Of a stretch of 64,000 nucleotides of DNA, positions 35,927 through 47,365 are shown piece after piece (positions within the stretch are counted from its first letter, which is position 1; each line of letters starts with the position of its first letter). The notes beneath the pieces are model-generated. The model made no database searches. It was given only the letters and a program-made list of their open reading frames with translations, and had not been told where the DNA came from. Origin of the DNA: Mesorhabditis belari (taxonomy: Eukaryota; Nematoda; Chromadorea; Rhabditida; Rhabditidae); NCBI GenBank assembly GCA_958450365.1, contig CAUEEP010000022.1, positions 558,001 through 622,000 on the forward strand, written 5' to 3'. The translations under genes and the position numbers were made by a program.

Positions 35927-37213
35927 ATGTTTTGCCCTACCGACAACGAACTGACAATCATTGGAATTTTCTATAAAATTTCGTTTGGGGTGAGTGCCAC
36001 CCTTTCGCTCCTTACTCTATTCACAATGTTCAAAGTAAAATCGCCAGCCTCGAAACTCTATCGAAACATTCAAATCGGAAGTGTGGTTGGATTTACGGAG
36101 CAATTGAAATCTAGAAATTCAGGAGCCAGATTTTCTTTATCAATTTATGAATCTCTTTTCCAGATCTTCTCACAATGTATGGATTTGGGTATTTTCCTAG
36201 CAGAGCCAATCTATCTTTTACCATCGACCGCGTGCAGTTTTGGCGACGCTTCTGGTTTACCTTTACACTTCAAAGCACAACTCCCAGTAAAAATCGGTTT
36301 TCCCTGATTTTTCTATGCCAATTCTAGAAATACTATTTAAATTTCGCGGTCTTGGTCTTGGAAACACTTCTGTTTTCTCTATTGTATCAATTGCATGCTG
36401 TTGGATATTCTCGTGATTCGCCAAAGCTATTTTTCTTGCATTGCTTTACCGCTGGAGCTGGTCCTGTTTTCTTTTCGGTTCCCGGCTTTGTTATCTTGAA
36501 TCAATATGAAGTTTTCGATTCTGTTGAGTTCGTTCTGTTGGCTTTAAAGACAGGTAAGTAAAATCTGAAGAATTTTGGTTAATGGCTCAATTTGAACAAT
36601 TTAAAGCCCAGTTTATAACTGTAGAAGTCAACTCAACTTGTCAATCATACCACCAACCAATCGTCTTCTATCCTCGACAAGATTCCAAAATAGCTTTCCC
36701 AGTTGTGATTCTGGTTTTATTCAGAATTTTTTTTTTGAAAAAATATTTACAGGGTTCCTTTGGCACAGCTTGGTTGTTCTATGTTGTTTGGTTGACTTTT
36801 CACTACGCAAATTCAGTGAAGAAAATTGTCAGTCAACAAACGAAAGAAATGATTCAATATCTGCAAATTGTTTTCTTTTTCCAGGTTACAGAAGTAGATT
36901 ACTTTTCGATTTCAATCTTTTTCAGTCCCTTGCTCTGCTCACTTTTTTCATTCTGCCACCATTGCTGGGGACGTTTAGTGTGTTGAATTTGCTTCCGATT
37001 GAAAACATTTGTGGGTTGTGTAAGTCTCAAAACATTGCCACAAAACTTATAGTTCTCTCTTCACTGGCTTTGTTTCAAAGTTTTCATTCGTCTTTCAATT
37101 GTCTCATTTTGATCTCAGCGACAAGAGTCTATCGGGAATATTTGATTGAAAAGATATGTGGAAAAGGTAAAATGATAATCGTGGCCGATTTTATGACTAC
37201 AACCTACTTTTAG
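35927..37213 (+). CDS. serpentine (7TM) chemoreceptor, copy 1, intact
   Basis: Six exons close in phase to 341 codons: 35927-36085, 36164-36286, 36328-36553, 36607-36713, 36753-36831, 36885-37213. The 340 residues show seven hydrophobic segments in the Srh/Str-like nematode style: TM1 TIIGIFYKISFGVSATLSLL, a KLYRNIQI loop, TM2 ending EPIYLLPSTACSFG, TM3 NFAVLVLETLLFSLL, TM4 PVFFSVPGFVILNQ, an extracellular loop with one Cys, TM5 GSFGTAWLFYVVWLTF, TM6 SLALLTFFILPPLLGTF and TM7 LSSLALFQSFHSSFNCLIL before a short basic tail. Probably a sensory-neuron chemoreceptor. The 78-base first intron has no stop and is a multiple of three, so retention would keep the frame. The intron before exon 5 is only 39 bases. 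Confidence 0.8.
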
Positions 37214-38250
37214 ACAAATTTCCGACAATTCCTGCCTGATGTGCACCTCTAAAATGAAATGAAATGTTGGTTTTTTAATTCGATTCGAAGTTCCGAGAAT
37301 AAAACATAATAGAGAATAAAGTTTTCTTTGCATAACTATATTTACGTAAAAAACATTAGGAAATAAGCCGATCTGGGTCGTATTTTAATCTGATACTTGT
37401 GCTTTTTATTCAACTTTTCTACTCAATAACTCCTTATAAAAAAAATTATTTAAAAATCCGTGCTATTAGGTTGGCAAGTTATAAATGATCGTTTTTTGGT
37501 AATGTGTTTTCTGAAAAAACGTTTTATCCAATCAAAAAACGGTTTACTTGATTCAAAAACCCTATCCTTAATCTACAAAATGGCTTTTTTGAATTTTTGA
37601 AAAATGTTTTATTTTAGAACTTTCAGGCATTTTACTGTAATAGTCAATACTGTAATAGTACCCCACCCCCATAATGACGGCGCGGAGTGTTGCGTAGTCT
37701 AGCTTTGAACGAGTTTTTCTCGACACTGGTTTATGCTAGAATGCGCGCTTAGGTATCAAAAAATAGCCCTGAATTTCAACTATTTTTTGATACCAAAGAC
37801 GCATTTATCGAGAGAATATTTTGTAATCTGTAATCAAGAGCTCATCGAGGTATCCGTCATAATATTTCACCGAAAGTCTTGAAAGTTTGCGCTTACAAAT
37901 ACGACCCTCCAGGATTTTGAAAAAACTTATCCTTTTTCTTCTAGCAACATACAAGGTAGCACGTAATTAGGTAATTACACCGTATTTTAGGAATAACTCC
38001 TCGCTGAATTGTCCGATCGACAAAATTAAAGTTTGTCTAAAATTGACGCAATTTTCTACGGTAAATCCTTTGAGTTTTTCAATCAGTTCATTTGCCGTTT
38101 TTCTATAGATCTTGGAACTTGGCTGGAAGTTCGCCCAGATTCACGTGCTCAGGCGACAAAAGTATGTTGTTTTGCAAAAAGTTCACATCAGAGCAATATT
38201 TTTATTTAATCGATATCGATAGGTAGAAAAATTATCCCATGCAGTTTCTT
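37214..38250. repeat. duplicated repeat-rich spacer
   Basis: Bases about 37633-38060 match 51376-53045 in the same orientation. They include the left part of the MITE seen complete at 51376-51653, the empty target site of the mariner at 51684-52553 (GAGAATATTTTGTAAT near 37816), and about 220 bp of shared unique sequence. Bases 37477-37510 look like a lone mariner end (TTAGGTTGGCAAGTT). Confidence 0.75.
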
Positions 38251-38496
38251 CTATCTCGGTCGATAGCCCTGGAAGATGGGCACACCCACTTGACGCCAAT
38301 GTCTTTCCATGAAATTGAATCCATTGTTTCTGTCTCGAATGAGGGCATTCCGAGTTTCGGGGAAAATTCGGCCCATAGTCGCGCAGACCCACGATTCTGG
38401 ATTGTAGAAGCTGTAGTTGTCGAGACATTTGCCCCCATTCACTCCGGCGACGATCAACAGGAGGCATAGAGCGGTTAAATGTGCCCGTGCCAGCAT
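38251..38496 (-). CDS. small putative secreted protein
   Basis: Single open frame of 81 codons from an ATG. Residues 1-22 are a good signal peptide (LTALCLLLIVAGVNGG end). The remainder has two cysteines (KCLDNYSFYNPESWVC) and a polar, Arg-rich tail. A TTCCAG followed by an alternative frame near the 3' end could be a splice acceptor, so the C-terminus may differ. No family recognised and no second copy in the window. Confidence 0.45.
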   Translation of the reverse strand: MLARAHLTALCLLLIVAGVNGGKCLDNYSFYNPESWVCATMGRIFPETRNALIRDRNNGFNFMERHWRQVGVPIFQGYRPR

Positions 38497-39300
38497 TTGC
38501 TAAATTTGTTTTTGTTTTTAAAAGCTTTAGTATTTGAAAACAGTGCCTATTTCTGAAAGCCCAACAGAGCCCAATCGGGATTGTTTCTAAGCAAAATTTT
38601 AGAATTGCCTCTGGGAATCGCCTCTAGGCCCAACTCAGAATTTTTGTAATTAACTTAACCCAATTGCAAAGTAGCTTATAAGACAATGGAGTTTAAATCA
38701 AGTCTAAAACTCTAGAATTTAAAAAATTGGATCTAAATGATAATTTGCTAAAGGTTCAAAAGCTGTTAAAAGTTGTTTCTTTTGGGTTTTCATCTGAAAT
38801 ATATTCACCCACCATAGATTGCAAGAAGAGTTTTAGTATATAAAGCACAAGAAAAAAAACAGATCCAGCACTTATATATTCATCTTTTAAATAATGATGA
38901 TTGTTTTCTTCAGCAATATTACCTTCTGTAAATGGTATTTGATCATTTCATTTCTCAAAAGAATTCGCGGGGTCAAGGTCAAAAGTCTCAGTTACGAGTT
39001 CGGACCTTAGAAGCGCAACTTTCTTTGATTTTCACGTGAAAAGATGCAAAATTTCTCAAAAAAATGCCGTAGATAGCAAAACTTTATCATTCTTAAATGT
39101 ATACAAATATCTATCTAGCAATTAGACAACAAACAGGATCCGTATCTAGTATAATCAAAGGGGCGTTTATCCAAAAAGAATCGGCAAGCTAGTAATCACA
39201 AGAAATTTTGTAGCTTTTGTTTTTTGTGTGCTTTTGAAGAATTCCGGACCCCTCCCCTTCTTACCCCAAAAAATTATGGCTAAGTTAAAAAGCCTACACG
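38497..39300. other. intergenic DNA, nothing recognised
   Basis: No exon or element is supported between the small secreted protein and the left edge of the inverted duplication that starts near 39300. Confidence 0.5.
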
Positions 39301-39777
39301 AGTCAAATCACAGGAATTGCTTTAGCCCTTTTTCATGTTTCGATGATAGTTAAACAAAAAAAGTAAAAACAAATAAAAGTTTTTTGCAAAATAAACTGGG
39401 TCCCTAAAAAGTGATTAATTTAATTGTAATAATTTTCAGCTTAAAAGTTTAAACTTTCCAGCCTGCTTAAGAATCTCTTTCTCTCCTACGATTTTCTAAA
39501 TAATCCTTTTTTGGAGTGACCTTGGAGGCAAAAGAATTTTTTATTTAGTAATTTTTTCTGCCAGTTTTCTTCACTTTTGATACTCTTTGAAATAGATGAC
39601 AATTTTGCTGAAATGGTGACTTAAGAAAACTAAAAGTTTCTTGAGCGAATTCCAGAACTATCATTTGTATTTATCAACAAAATTCGTTTCCTGATTCAAC
39701 AAAAACATCGTCAAGCACCATAAATAGTCAGCGATTCGAGCTGGAAAGCATTCGAAACCGATTCACTTTAACAAGAG

Positions 39778-40266
39778 ATGGCCTCCAAGCGATTGACTCG
39801 TCTCTTCCTCGTTTGTCTCATCGCCTTCTCGATGGCTATTTCTGATGGGGGTGATGATGATGACCAAGTTGAGAAAGCATCGATTGGGTAAGAAGCAAAA
39901 CTTTTTCTCAAATAACTAGACACCTTTTTCAACTTTGTACCAGAGGTAATTTGTAAGTGGAAGTGGAAACTCTTGGAGATTTTAACTCAATTTGTAGCTG
40001 CATGGCTATAGTTTAATCATGTCGAGAAATGTTTGTTGAGAAAAATGCAGACTTTCATGAGTTTTTATTCCGATTCACTTGGTTTTTTAGCATTTAAAAG
40101 TCTCAAAAAACAGCCTCACATTTTTAGAGTGGAGCGTAGTGGACGCCTTCGTCGTGGCATTTGCAACCTTTCGTGTAGCTGCGGCTGGGGAAATTGCAAG
40201 ATCGCACCCGGATACGCGGGAAGCACTTGCTGTTCGTCTGGCTACGCCTGGCATTGTTGCCAATGA
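39778..40266 (+). CDS. secreted 8-cysteine peptide precursor, copy 2
   Basis: Exons 39778-39887 and 40128-40266 join in phase 2 to 82 residues. Same layout as copy 1: signal peptide, acidic stretch with one extra residue (DGGDDDDQVEK), SGRLRR processing site, and a 36-residue mature part with all eight cysteines. It differs from copy 1 in the mature part only at two positions (Thr for Ser before the first CC pair, and final Gln for Arg). Polyadenylation AATAAA near 40303. Confidence 0.8.
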
Positions 40267-40461
40267 AATTCATTTGGCGCTTTTGTGTTTGAACTTTAAA
40301 AAATAAACAGGATTTGATTTGCAAGCTTTTTGTGATGGGCTATACAGAAAAGAAGTCTCATTCTACTTACTGGCACACACATTCATCTTTTTACCATTTC
40401 TCATTTAAGATTTTCAACTAAAATCTTCTAGTTGTGACCATTAAAGTGGCAAAACTGCTTT

Positions 40462-40653
40462 ATGAACAATCGAATATCGGTATTTGTTTCCATTTTGCTC
40501 CATTCTTTTCTGTCTGTTTCTTGTTTAGAAACACAAAAACCCTCACCTCAGAGACCTATTCGCGGAATGGAAATTAGGCGTGAAACTACTTGTTCCTTAC
40601 CATGGAATTTGTTTCGTCCAAATGAACCCGAAGCTGTTTATACCTTTTGCTGA
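40462..40653 (+). CDS. small secreted peptide, copy 1
   Basis: Single exon of 63 residues from ATG. A signal peptide (MNNRISVFVSILLHSFLSVS) is followed by a 42-residue Pro/Arg-rich chain with three cysteines, ending EPEAVYTFC. An identical protein is encoded at 47934-48125 on the other strand and a truncated start at 32292-32323. It always lies 3' of, and close to, the 8-cysteine peptide gene, so the two are a co-duplicated pair. Function unknown. Confidence 0.6.
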   Translation: MNNRISVFVSILLHSFLSVSCLETQKPSPQRPIRGMEIRRETTCSLPWNLFRPNEPEAVYTFC

Positions 40654-40871
40654 TAGATGAAAAAGAAAACGGAATTCAAACGATTTGCTAATGTTTTTGC
40701 TTTTTCAAAAGAACAAACTCGTTAAAAGGAAAGAGCTTATTGAGCCTCCAAGAAAGAAAGAGAAATGAAAAACGAAATGGCTTGGATAAACTGTCTTTTT
40801 AAATAATTGAGCAAAAGCCGAACCAATTTTTTACTTGTCAATCAAGAAAAACAGCAAAAACATAAAAACCT

Positions 40872-42279
40872 TTATTGAATGCGACAAGAGCTTCTTCTTG
40901 AAGTCCTGTGAATTCGTCTCTGCTCGAAAAAAGTGATTATTCTCTTCTCGTGATATCTAAATCGAGACGGCCATTCCTTTTCAAGCATTATTAAAAAGTC
41001 TTTTGTCTTTTTTATTTTCTCTCCCGAACAATTAACAAATTGAGCCCACATCGTCCCATCAATTCTCAAGTAGATCCGTTTCTTTTCTGGCACTCGTTCG
41101 AAGTATTTTTTCACTTTTTCCACATCTAAATGTCTTAGCTGAAGATCCGAAGTGAAACCGGCAATTCGCTCTCCGATCTCATAGTTGTTTGGATGATCTA
41201 ATAGCACCAAAAAGGGGAATTTCGATATATTTTCGCATGTTAAAAAAAGAAAACTTTCGATTTTAAAAGGCATATAGAGAAGATGAAAGTGACGATGGAA
41301 TGAGTTAAGAAAAGCAAAATAGATTTTCAATTTCTCGATCTCTTTCTTTTTTCCACAAGCAAATAAGGGCAAACACATTGCTTTTGGCAATTGAGGCTCA
41401 GCGTCATTAACAAGTGATTCAGAAAACTGTTCGAAATCAACAATTGGACATAAAGGTTTGTGGTGGCAAATTGGCCGAGGTGGGTTTCTTAGCTGAAAGA
41501 AATCTCCAGGTGATACATCCAATTTTTGAAATTGATCCAGTCGAGCAACAGCAACTTTTACCAACGTTTCTAATCTCTCGTTTAATGTAGATACAAATTT
41601 TTCGATACTTATCGTTTCGTCTTGGGTGTAATGCAGTTTCTCACCATTCCATCTCCACAACTCCAGATCTCCTTCTCTTTTCCCTTCATCCAGCCACCAG
41701 GAAATGGCTTGAGCTCATCAAAATCGTCTCGTAAAAAGTAATTCTTAGCAACAGAAAACCAGATCCGATTGGTTGATGAAGAGAGATAGGACCGGAATGA
41801 GTAATTCTTGAAGAGACAATTTTTCATGAAATTTAAAGCTTCAATGCAATTCGAAACTTTTCGATACTGTTCCCATGGGGAGAGACAATACTTTGTCTCT
41901 AAACACTGAAAAGCTTGAAACAAAATCAAAATTGGAGCAATTAGCTCGTGTAAGATGACCAACTCAAGTCTGACAACAATCCCTTTTTCTTCGCTAGAAG
42001 GGACTTTTGGTTTTTCGAAATCGGAATCAGAGTCGCTTTTATCTCTTTCAAATGTTTCAATGGTTTCCGTTAACTCCTCAATCTGGTGATATGCTTCGAG
42101 TATCCCCTCAACAATCTTTGGGCTTTCCGTCGAGAAACAGTTCTTTTTCCGAACTATTCAGCTTTTTAAATTCCTCTTTTAAAGGGCGAATTTTCTCTTT
42201 GTTCATGAAAAAGTCGATTTCCTTTTACAAATCCGGGTTCCCAAAATCTTTCGTCTTTCAGATCTTTTCTCTCGCTCAT
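40872..42279 (-). pseudogene. decayed gene of unknown function, copy 1
   Basis: Reading starts MSERKDLKDE at 42279. Compared with its duplicate at 54525-55421 it has lost 5 bases about 20 codons in, carries a TAA in place of a GAA codon soon after, and has lost 4 bases near 41630, so the protein is split over three frames. Frame pieces include LELVILHELIAPILILFQAF, SCIEALNFMKN-like text, and a long 3' part (40872-41660, 262 codons) with KKIEKLKIYF-like hydrophobic and basic stretches. No signal peptide; no family recognised. The 3' part is missing from the other copy. Confidence 0.65.
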
Positions 42280-42539
42280 CGTTCATCGTTATCTCATCTT
42301 TTGTCCCATCTCTATTGCTCTCAAAAGAATTTTTTGATTTTCGTTTACTTTCGGCAAAAGAGTAAGCGTTTTGAGAAAAGCGTTCTTCTAAAATTGAGGT
42401 GATTAACTTCTTCAAAAAAGAAAATAAAGATAACGTTCTAGGTGAGCAAAAAGTTCGCATGCTCTTTCTGTAATTTTGGTCCAGAACAAGACAAAAAAGA
42501 AGGAAACAATACATGGAAAAACTAAGAAAGCTCAGATAC

Positions 42540-42937
42540 TCATTGTATAATTCTTAATATGTATACCCTTTTGAGTTCACTTTTGATCATGCCAACTTGG
42601 AGAATTTGATCGTTAGCCTCAATCAAGAATGGACCGCCATCTGAAAGAAGAAATTACTTCAGCTTTTAGTTCTCATCTTCTCTTGTCAAAATAGCATTTT
42701 ACTTGACTTGGTTTTTAGCCATTTGATCTATCCAAAGGAACAAAATAACCAAATTTAGGACTTGAACCACTTCAATATCTCTAGCTTTGGATTATATCCA
42801 TTCGACAGCGTATATTGTCCTAAATGATATCGTTTCTGATTAAAATCTGATTTGCATTTTAATTGCTGGACATCAGCAAGAATAGAAAAGTTTGTTAAAT
42901 GTAGAGAATACTTTTTGAGATCTTCGACATTGAACAT
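42540..42937 (-). pseudogene. decayed two-exon gene of unknown function, copy 1
   Basis: A 5' piece (ATG at 42937, MFNVEDLKKYSLHLTNFSIL...) and a 3' exon starting after CTTTCAG near 42640 (GGPFLIEANDQILQVGMIKS, stop at 42540) are shared with 55665-57300. A one-base insertion near 42763 shifts the frame here, while the other copy is in frame at that point but split by a mariner. GGPF recalls trypsin-like proteases, but no catalytic serine context is present, so that assignment is not made. Confidence 0.5.
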
Positions 42938-42959
42938 TCAGAAAATTAAGAAAGGCCGT

Positions 42960-43440
42960 AATTGAAGGAGTTTAGAATATTAGTTTTTATCAAAAGTCAA
43001 CCTTTTAGTTTTTTTTATTAATCTTGAGGAGCATTTTTGATCCCATATCTTCTCGCTAATTGATTTTAACTAAAAAGCTTTGACTTTATTTTCAACTAAA
43101 CAGACGTTTAACTTTTATTTAAAACTTTTTTTCCAAGATTTCTCATTCCTTTTTTGTTGCAATTGATTGATCTAGATTCATTGAAACAGTAAAAAATATT
43201 GTTTTAAATGGAATCAACTCTTCAAATCAACACTCATTTTCCTTGTCTTGCTACTATCAATTCCCATTGTATATTTGTAGAGAACTGAAAAGTGCAACAC
43301 AATTGAGCAGAATTCCTGGAAAAAAGAAAATACTTGCCACAACGAAAAAGATTCTCGGAGAAGACAAAATCAGAGGTGGTGCAACGAATTTTTTTCGATT
43401 TAATTGGACTCTTTATTGCTCTCTCCTAGTGCCATCTCCT
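42960..43440. repeat. three-copy duplicated block
   Basis: Bases about 43010-43420 recur at 57380-57790 in the same orientation and at 54100-54530 inverted. The block looks faintly coding in two frames (KKKILATTKKIL; a hydrophobic leader then scattered Cys), but frames are not conserved across copies. Confidence 0.7.
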
Positions 43441-43448
43441 AGCATTGT

Positions 43449-43530
43449 AGCGTCACGGTGGGACAGTGGTAGTGCCCCTGATTCACACTCGCTTTTGCTA
43501 GTCGGGTTCGACTCCCAGGCACCCCATTGT
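43449..43530 (+). pseudogene. tRNA-like sequence (Gly-like boxes), copy 2
   Basis: Duplicate of 35349-35430 with A and B boxes kept exactly (TGGGACAGTGG, GGTTCGACTCC) and the 3' acceptor side changed, so the acceptor stem is not maintained. Confidence 0.35.
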
Positions 43531-44042
43531 TTTTGCTATTTTTTTTCTTCTCATGTTTCCAATCTCTTTCGTTTAAATAATATTCCCTTGATCATCTTTC
43601 TAATTTGATATACTGTTAGAAATAGGTCGTTTGAAAATCGATTTTAATCGATTTTAAAGTGATAAATACATATTTTCTTATTTCGAGTACAAAGATTGAA
43701 GCGTTTTCTTTTGTTTTCCAACCAATTATCACACTTGTTGTCAGGAAAAGTTTATTTGAAACAAACTTTGTTCTTTTTCCATAAAAAGCTCAACTACTTT
43801 TTTTTGAAAATCGCAAACAGTAATTGACTTTTTCTGTACAAGTCATTCTTTCCGACAACAAACAGTTTAGCCGACAATTATAGAGATTTTTATTAGAAGC
43901 AAAGTTGAAAAAGTTCTTTTATCTTTTCGTTCTAGTTTTTAGCAATTTAATAAGAAATTTTCTTAAATTTCCAGCAATTTGAATCATCAATTTTTTTAAT
44001 AAGTTCAATCAATTTTATCACTTTTCCTCACCAACTTTAGCC

Positions 44043-45326
44043 ATGTTTTGCCCGACCGAGGACGAACTGACGATCATTGGAATCTTTTATAAAATCTCGT
44101 TTGGAGTGAGTGTCACCCTTTCTCTCCTTACTCTATTCACAATGTTCAAAGTAAAATCGCCAGCCTCGAAACTCTATCGAAACATTCAAATCGGAAGTGT
44201 GGTTGGATTTACGGAGCAATTGAAATCTAGAAATTCAGGAGCCAGATTTTCTTTATCAATTTATGAATCTCTTTTCCAGATCTTCTCACAATGCATGGAT
44301 TTGGGTATCTTCCTAACAGAGCCAATCTATCTTTTACCATCGACTGCGTGCAGTTTTGGCGACGTTTTTGGTTTACCTTTACACTTCAAAGCACAACTCA
44401 TAGTAATAATCCGTTTTCCCTGACTTTACTATACCAATTCTAGAAATACTACTTAAATTTCGGGGTCTTGGTCTTGGAAACACTTCTGTTTTCTCTATTG
44501 TATAAGTTGCATGCTGTTGGCTATTCTCGTGATGCGCCAAAGCTATTTTTCTTGCATTGCTTTATCGCTGCAGCTAGTCCTGTTTTCTTTTCGGTTCTCA
44601 GCTTTGTTATCTTGAATGAATATGAAGTTATCGATTCTGTTGAGGTCATTCTGTTGGCTTTAAAGAAGAGTAAGTGAAATCTGAAGAATTTTGGTTAATG
44701 ACTCAATTTGAACAATTTAAAGCCAACTGTAGAAGTCGACTCAACTTGTCAATCATATCAACAACCAATCGTCTCCTATCCTCGACAACATGATTCCAAA
44801 TTAGCTTTGCCAGTTTTGATTCTGGTTTTATTTCAAGTTTTTTTTGGAAAAAATATTTTCAGGTTTCCTTTGGCACAGCTTGGTTGTTCTATATTGTTTG
44901 GTTGACTTTTCACTATGCAAATTCAGTGAAAAAGACTGTCAGTCAACAAACGAAAGAAATGATTCAATATCTGCAAATTGTTTTCTTTTTGCAGGTTACA
45001 GAAGTAGATTACTTTTCGATCTTTTCAATCTTTTTCAGTCTCTGGCTCTGCTCACATTTTTCCTTCTACCATCATTGCTGGAAACGTTTATTGTGTCGAA
45101 TTTGCTTCCGATTGAAAACATTTGTAAGTTGTGTAATTCTCAAATCATTTCCACAAAACTTATAGTTCTCTCTTCAATGGCTTTGATTGAAAGTTTTCAT
45201 TCGTCTTTCAATTGTCTCATTTTGATCTCAGCTACAAGAGTCTATCGGAAATATGTGATTGAAAAGATATGTGTCAAAGGTAAAATGATAATCTTAGCCG
45301 ATTTTATGACTAAAGTCTACTTTTAG
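44043..45326 (+). pseudogene. serpentine (7TM) chemoreceptor, copy 2, frame broken in exon 4
   Basis: Corresponding exons are 44043-44201, 44280-44402, 44444-44669, 44723-44831, 44863-44941 and 44995-45326. Five of six keep the phase and reading of copy 1 (35927-37213). At the start of exon 4, eight bases present in copy 1 are missing, so the phase-1 donor of exon 3 no longer matches, although the rest of exon 4 is open in the old frame. Unless a different acceptor is used, TM5-TM7 would be lost. The first intron (78 bases, no stop) and about 90 bases around it are identical to copy 1. Confidence 0.7.
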
Positions 45327-45374
45327 ACAAATTTCCGAAAATTCCTGTCTTATCTGCACCTCTAAAATGAAATG

Positions 45375-45568
45375 TGTACTACATTTCTAAACGTCAATGG
45401 ACTTATCTAATCTTGACCATCTTGACCATCGGCGCGAGATCAATTCCGATTTGGATCTCCGACATTGAAAACACGTCATTTGCTGCTATTAGTGCAAAAT
45501 TAGTCTACTACCTTTACTATGTTTTAACTACTTTTGCGTATTCTAAAATGGAACAATTTGTAAACTAA
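45375..45568 (+). CDS. possible terminal exon with two membrane segments
   Basis: An open frame without ATG encodes WTYLILTILTIGARSIPIW and AAISAKLVYYLYYVLTTFAY before a stop. It directly follows receptor copy 2 and is absent after copy 1. It might be the end of another receptor-like gene; no other exon was found. Confidence 0.3.
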
Positions 45569-45966
45569 TCAACAAGGATCTTTCCAATTCCTTGTCAACT
45601 ATTCATAAGATATTGCTCAAGTAGCCAGAATCTCAACTTGATCGATTAGTTCAAAACGAGCAGCAAAAACAACTTACTCTATTTTCCTTAATAGAAGCAT
45701 ATTAAAGCCTTTAATGGAGGCTTAGAATGATCCATTATTAGAGAAAACACGCATGCATTTTGACTTACTTTGTATCACCTCTTGAGAAATTGATAAATTT
45801 AAAAATCAGCACAAAATAACCCTCAGGATAGCAAGGATTTGGCTTGTCAATTGAATCTTTACCGATTAGATTAACCAATCGAATTGATGAGTAATGAATA
45901 TTGAGCTGATAGATTGAAAGGTGATAAATTTTAACGTATTGCAATATCGAAATAAGTTAAGAGAGT

Positions 45967-46550
45967 CTAGTTTGGAAAAAAAGTGGATGCTTTAAGTGGC
46001 ATGTGTATGTCTCTCTTCAAATAAATCAACCCGCTATTTGAAAACACACTTTTTCTTTCATCATTTTGCAACGCGATGCAAAAATTTTGGTGATTATGGT
46101 TGGCTTCTTCAAAAGTCAACTTAATTTCAATATTCAATTCCTTTCTTGAATAGAATGGTCCATGGAAAAGGCGAAGGTTTCTAAAGCTCTTGTTGACTTG
46201 CCAAAACATGCATGGCGAATTGATAAGTCTCAGAGTTTTAGCTGCTTTAGAGTAGATTTGAAAGGGAAAATGTTACATTCGAATTTGATTTGGGCAGAAG
46301 ATCCAATTTCTAACTGAAAAGCTGTTGAAAATAAACTGAAATCTTGCCTCGAAAAGTCAAATAAAAAACTTTTCAAATCAATACTCTTATTTGAGAATTT
46401 ACCAGCAAAGTTTGAAAAGCAAAGTTTGCTTGTAAAGGAAGAATCTAGGAAAAGGAAAACGGATTTCAGAGCAACCATTGGGTGCAGAAGCTGGAAAAGA
46501 TTGCCAAGGCGGGAATACCCGGTGGAAGTGCTGCAGAGATTTGTAGACAA
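45967..46550 (-). CDS. hypothetical protein in two frames
   Basis: Two open stretches follow each other on the minus strand: 46230-46550 (contains FQLEIGSSAQIKFECNIFPF) and 45967-46209 (contains LNIEIKLTFEEANHNHQNF and IALQNDERKSVFSNSGL). A frame change lies near 46240. The second part is faintly galectin-like but lacks the sugar-binding His/Asn/Arg set. Either an intron or an indel separates them. Confidence 0.3.
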
Positions 46551-46693
46551 ATCGAGCTCAATGACGTGTTTGAATAAGCTTTTCTCTCTCTCTCAACTTT
46601 GATACAAAGTGTTCGAAGAGAAAAACTTAATCATTTAGCTCAACCTTTGTTTTCTAAATCTTAAACAAATCCTTGAGGTTCAGAAAAAACAAT

Positions 46694-47365
46694 TTATTTC
46701 TTTCGGAAGACATTGTTTTGGAATTGTCCACCGTAGTTGCCCGGTGGGTCGTAGTTGCAAACCAAGTAAGTGGATCCATCTCGACCTGTCGCAATGCCAA
46801 CACCCAGTGATTTTGAACCCTGTGAGTCGAATGTTAAAAATCTCTTCTACGGTAAATAAATGATAAACTCTAGAATCATGTGAAAAGTATTAACCCGCCA
46901 GACGAGTTGAGTGAAGTGTCCAGTTGAACCAGAGAACCCGCCCCAACCAAAAGAATAGCTTCGCACCTCGTCGTACCAACCCTTCACCAGACTTTGCACT
47001 AAATTTTAAAGATTCAAAAAGATGCCGATTGAATTTGAAATCATTATCTAGGCCTTACAGATCTTTATCTTTCAATAATTGCTGGCTGCTAAACTTTTTC
47101 ACTCACTTGTCCCATAGTGTCCACTACCCATTGCAAGATTCTCTCCATATCGATTGTTGGATCGATGATTAAATGAGCCAGTCGATGCTAGACGGTTTGC
47201 CCACTCTTGTGCAAAACTAAAAAAAAACAAAACTCGAGTTAGAAAACGTAAAGGCGTTCACTTATTGAGACTATTGTTGAGTTTCAGTGGGCCGACTTGA
47301 TGCTGGGCTCGATAGTAATTGTGAAGATCGAGAACCTGAGTTATCGTTTCAAGTTGTTTTAGCAT
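46694..47365 (-). CDS. CAP-family protein of the GAPR-1 type
   Basis: Four exons, 47262-47365, 47107-47216, 46895-46998 and 46694-46819, close in phase to 148 codons. The 147 residues cover one CAP domain: [48 protein letters not shown], the signature GHFTQLVWR, then [20 protein letters not shown] and [14 protein letters not shown]. There is no signal peptide ([10 protein letters not shown] precedes the domain), and length and the GIATG...NYDPPGN end match Golgi-associated PR-1 (GLIPR2-like) proteins rather than secreted venom-allergen types. The conserved CAP His and Glu residues are present. Likely a membrane-peripheral cytosolic protein. Confidence 0.85.

Larger units (their letters stand above)
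39300..40873. repeat. left arm of large inverted duplication
   Basis: About 1.57 kb containing the 8-cysteine peptide gene (copy 2) and the small secreted peptide gene. It is repeated in inverted orientation at 47718-51060, where a Tc1-like element of 1667 bp interrupts it. Arm identity is high across genes and spacers. Confidence 0.9.

Noticed and set aside
42540..42645. Trypsin-like protease end (GGPF)
   Set aside because: No GDS before the motif and no catalytic His or Asp exon was found; resemblance too short.
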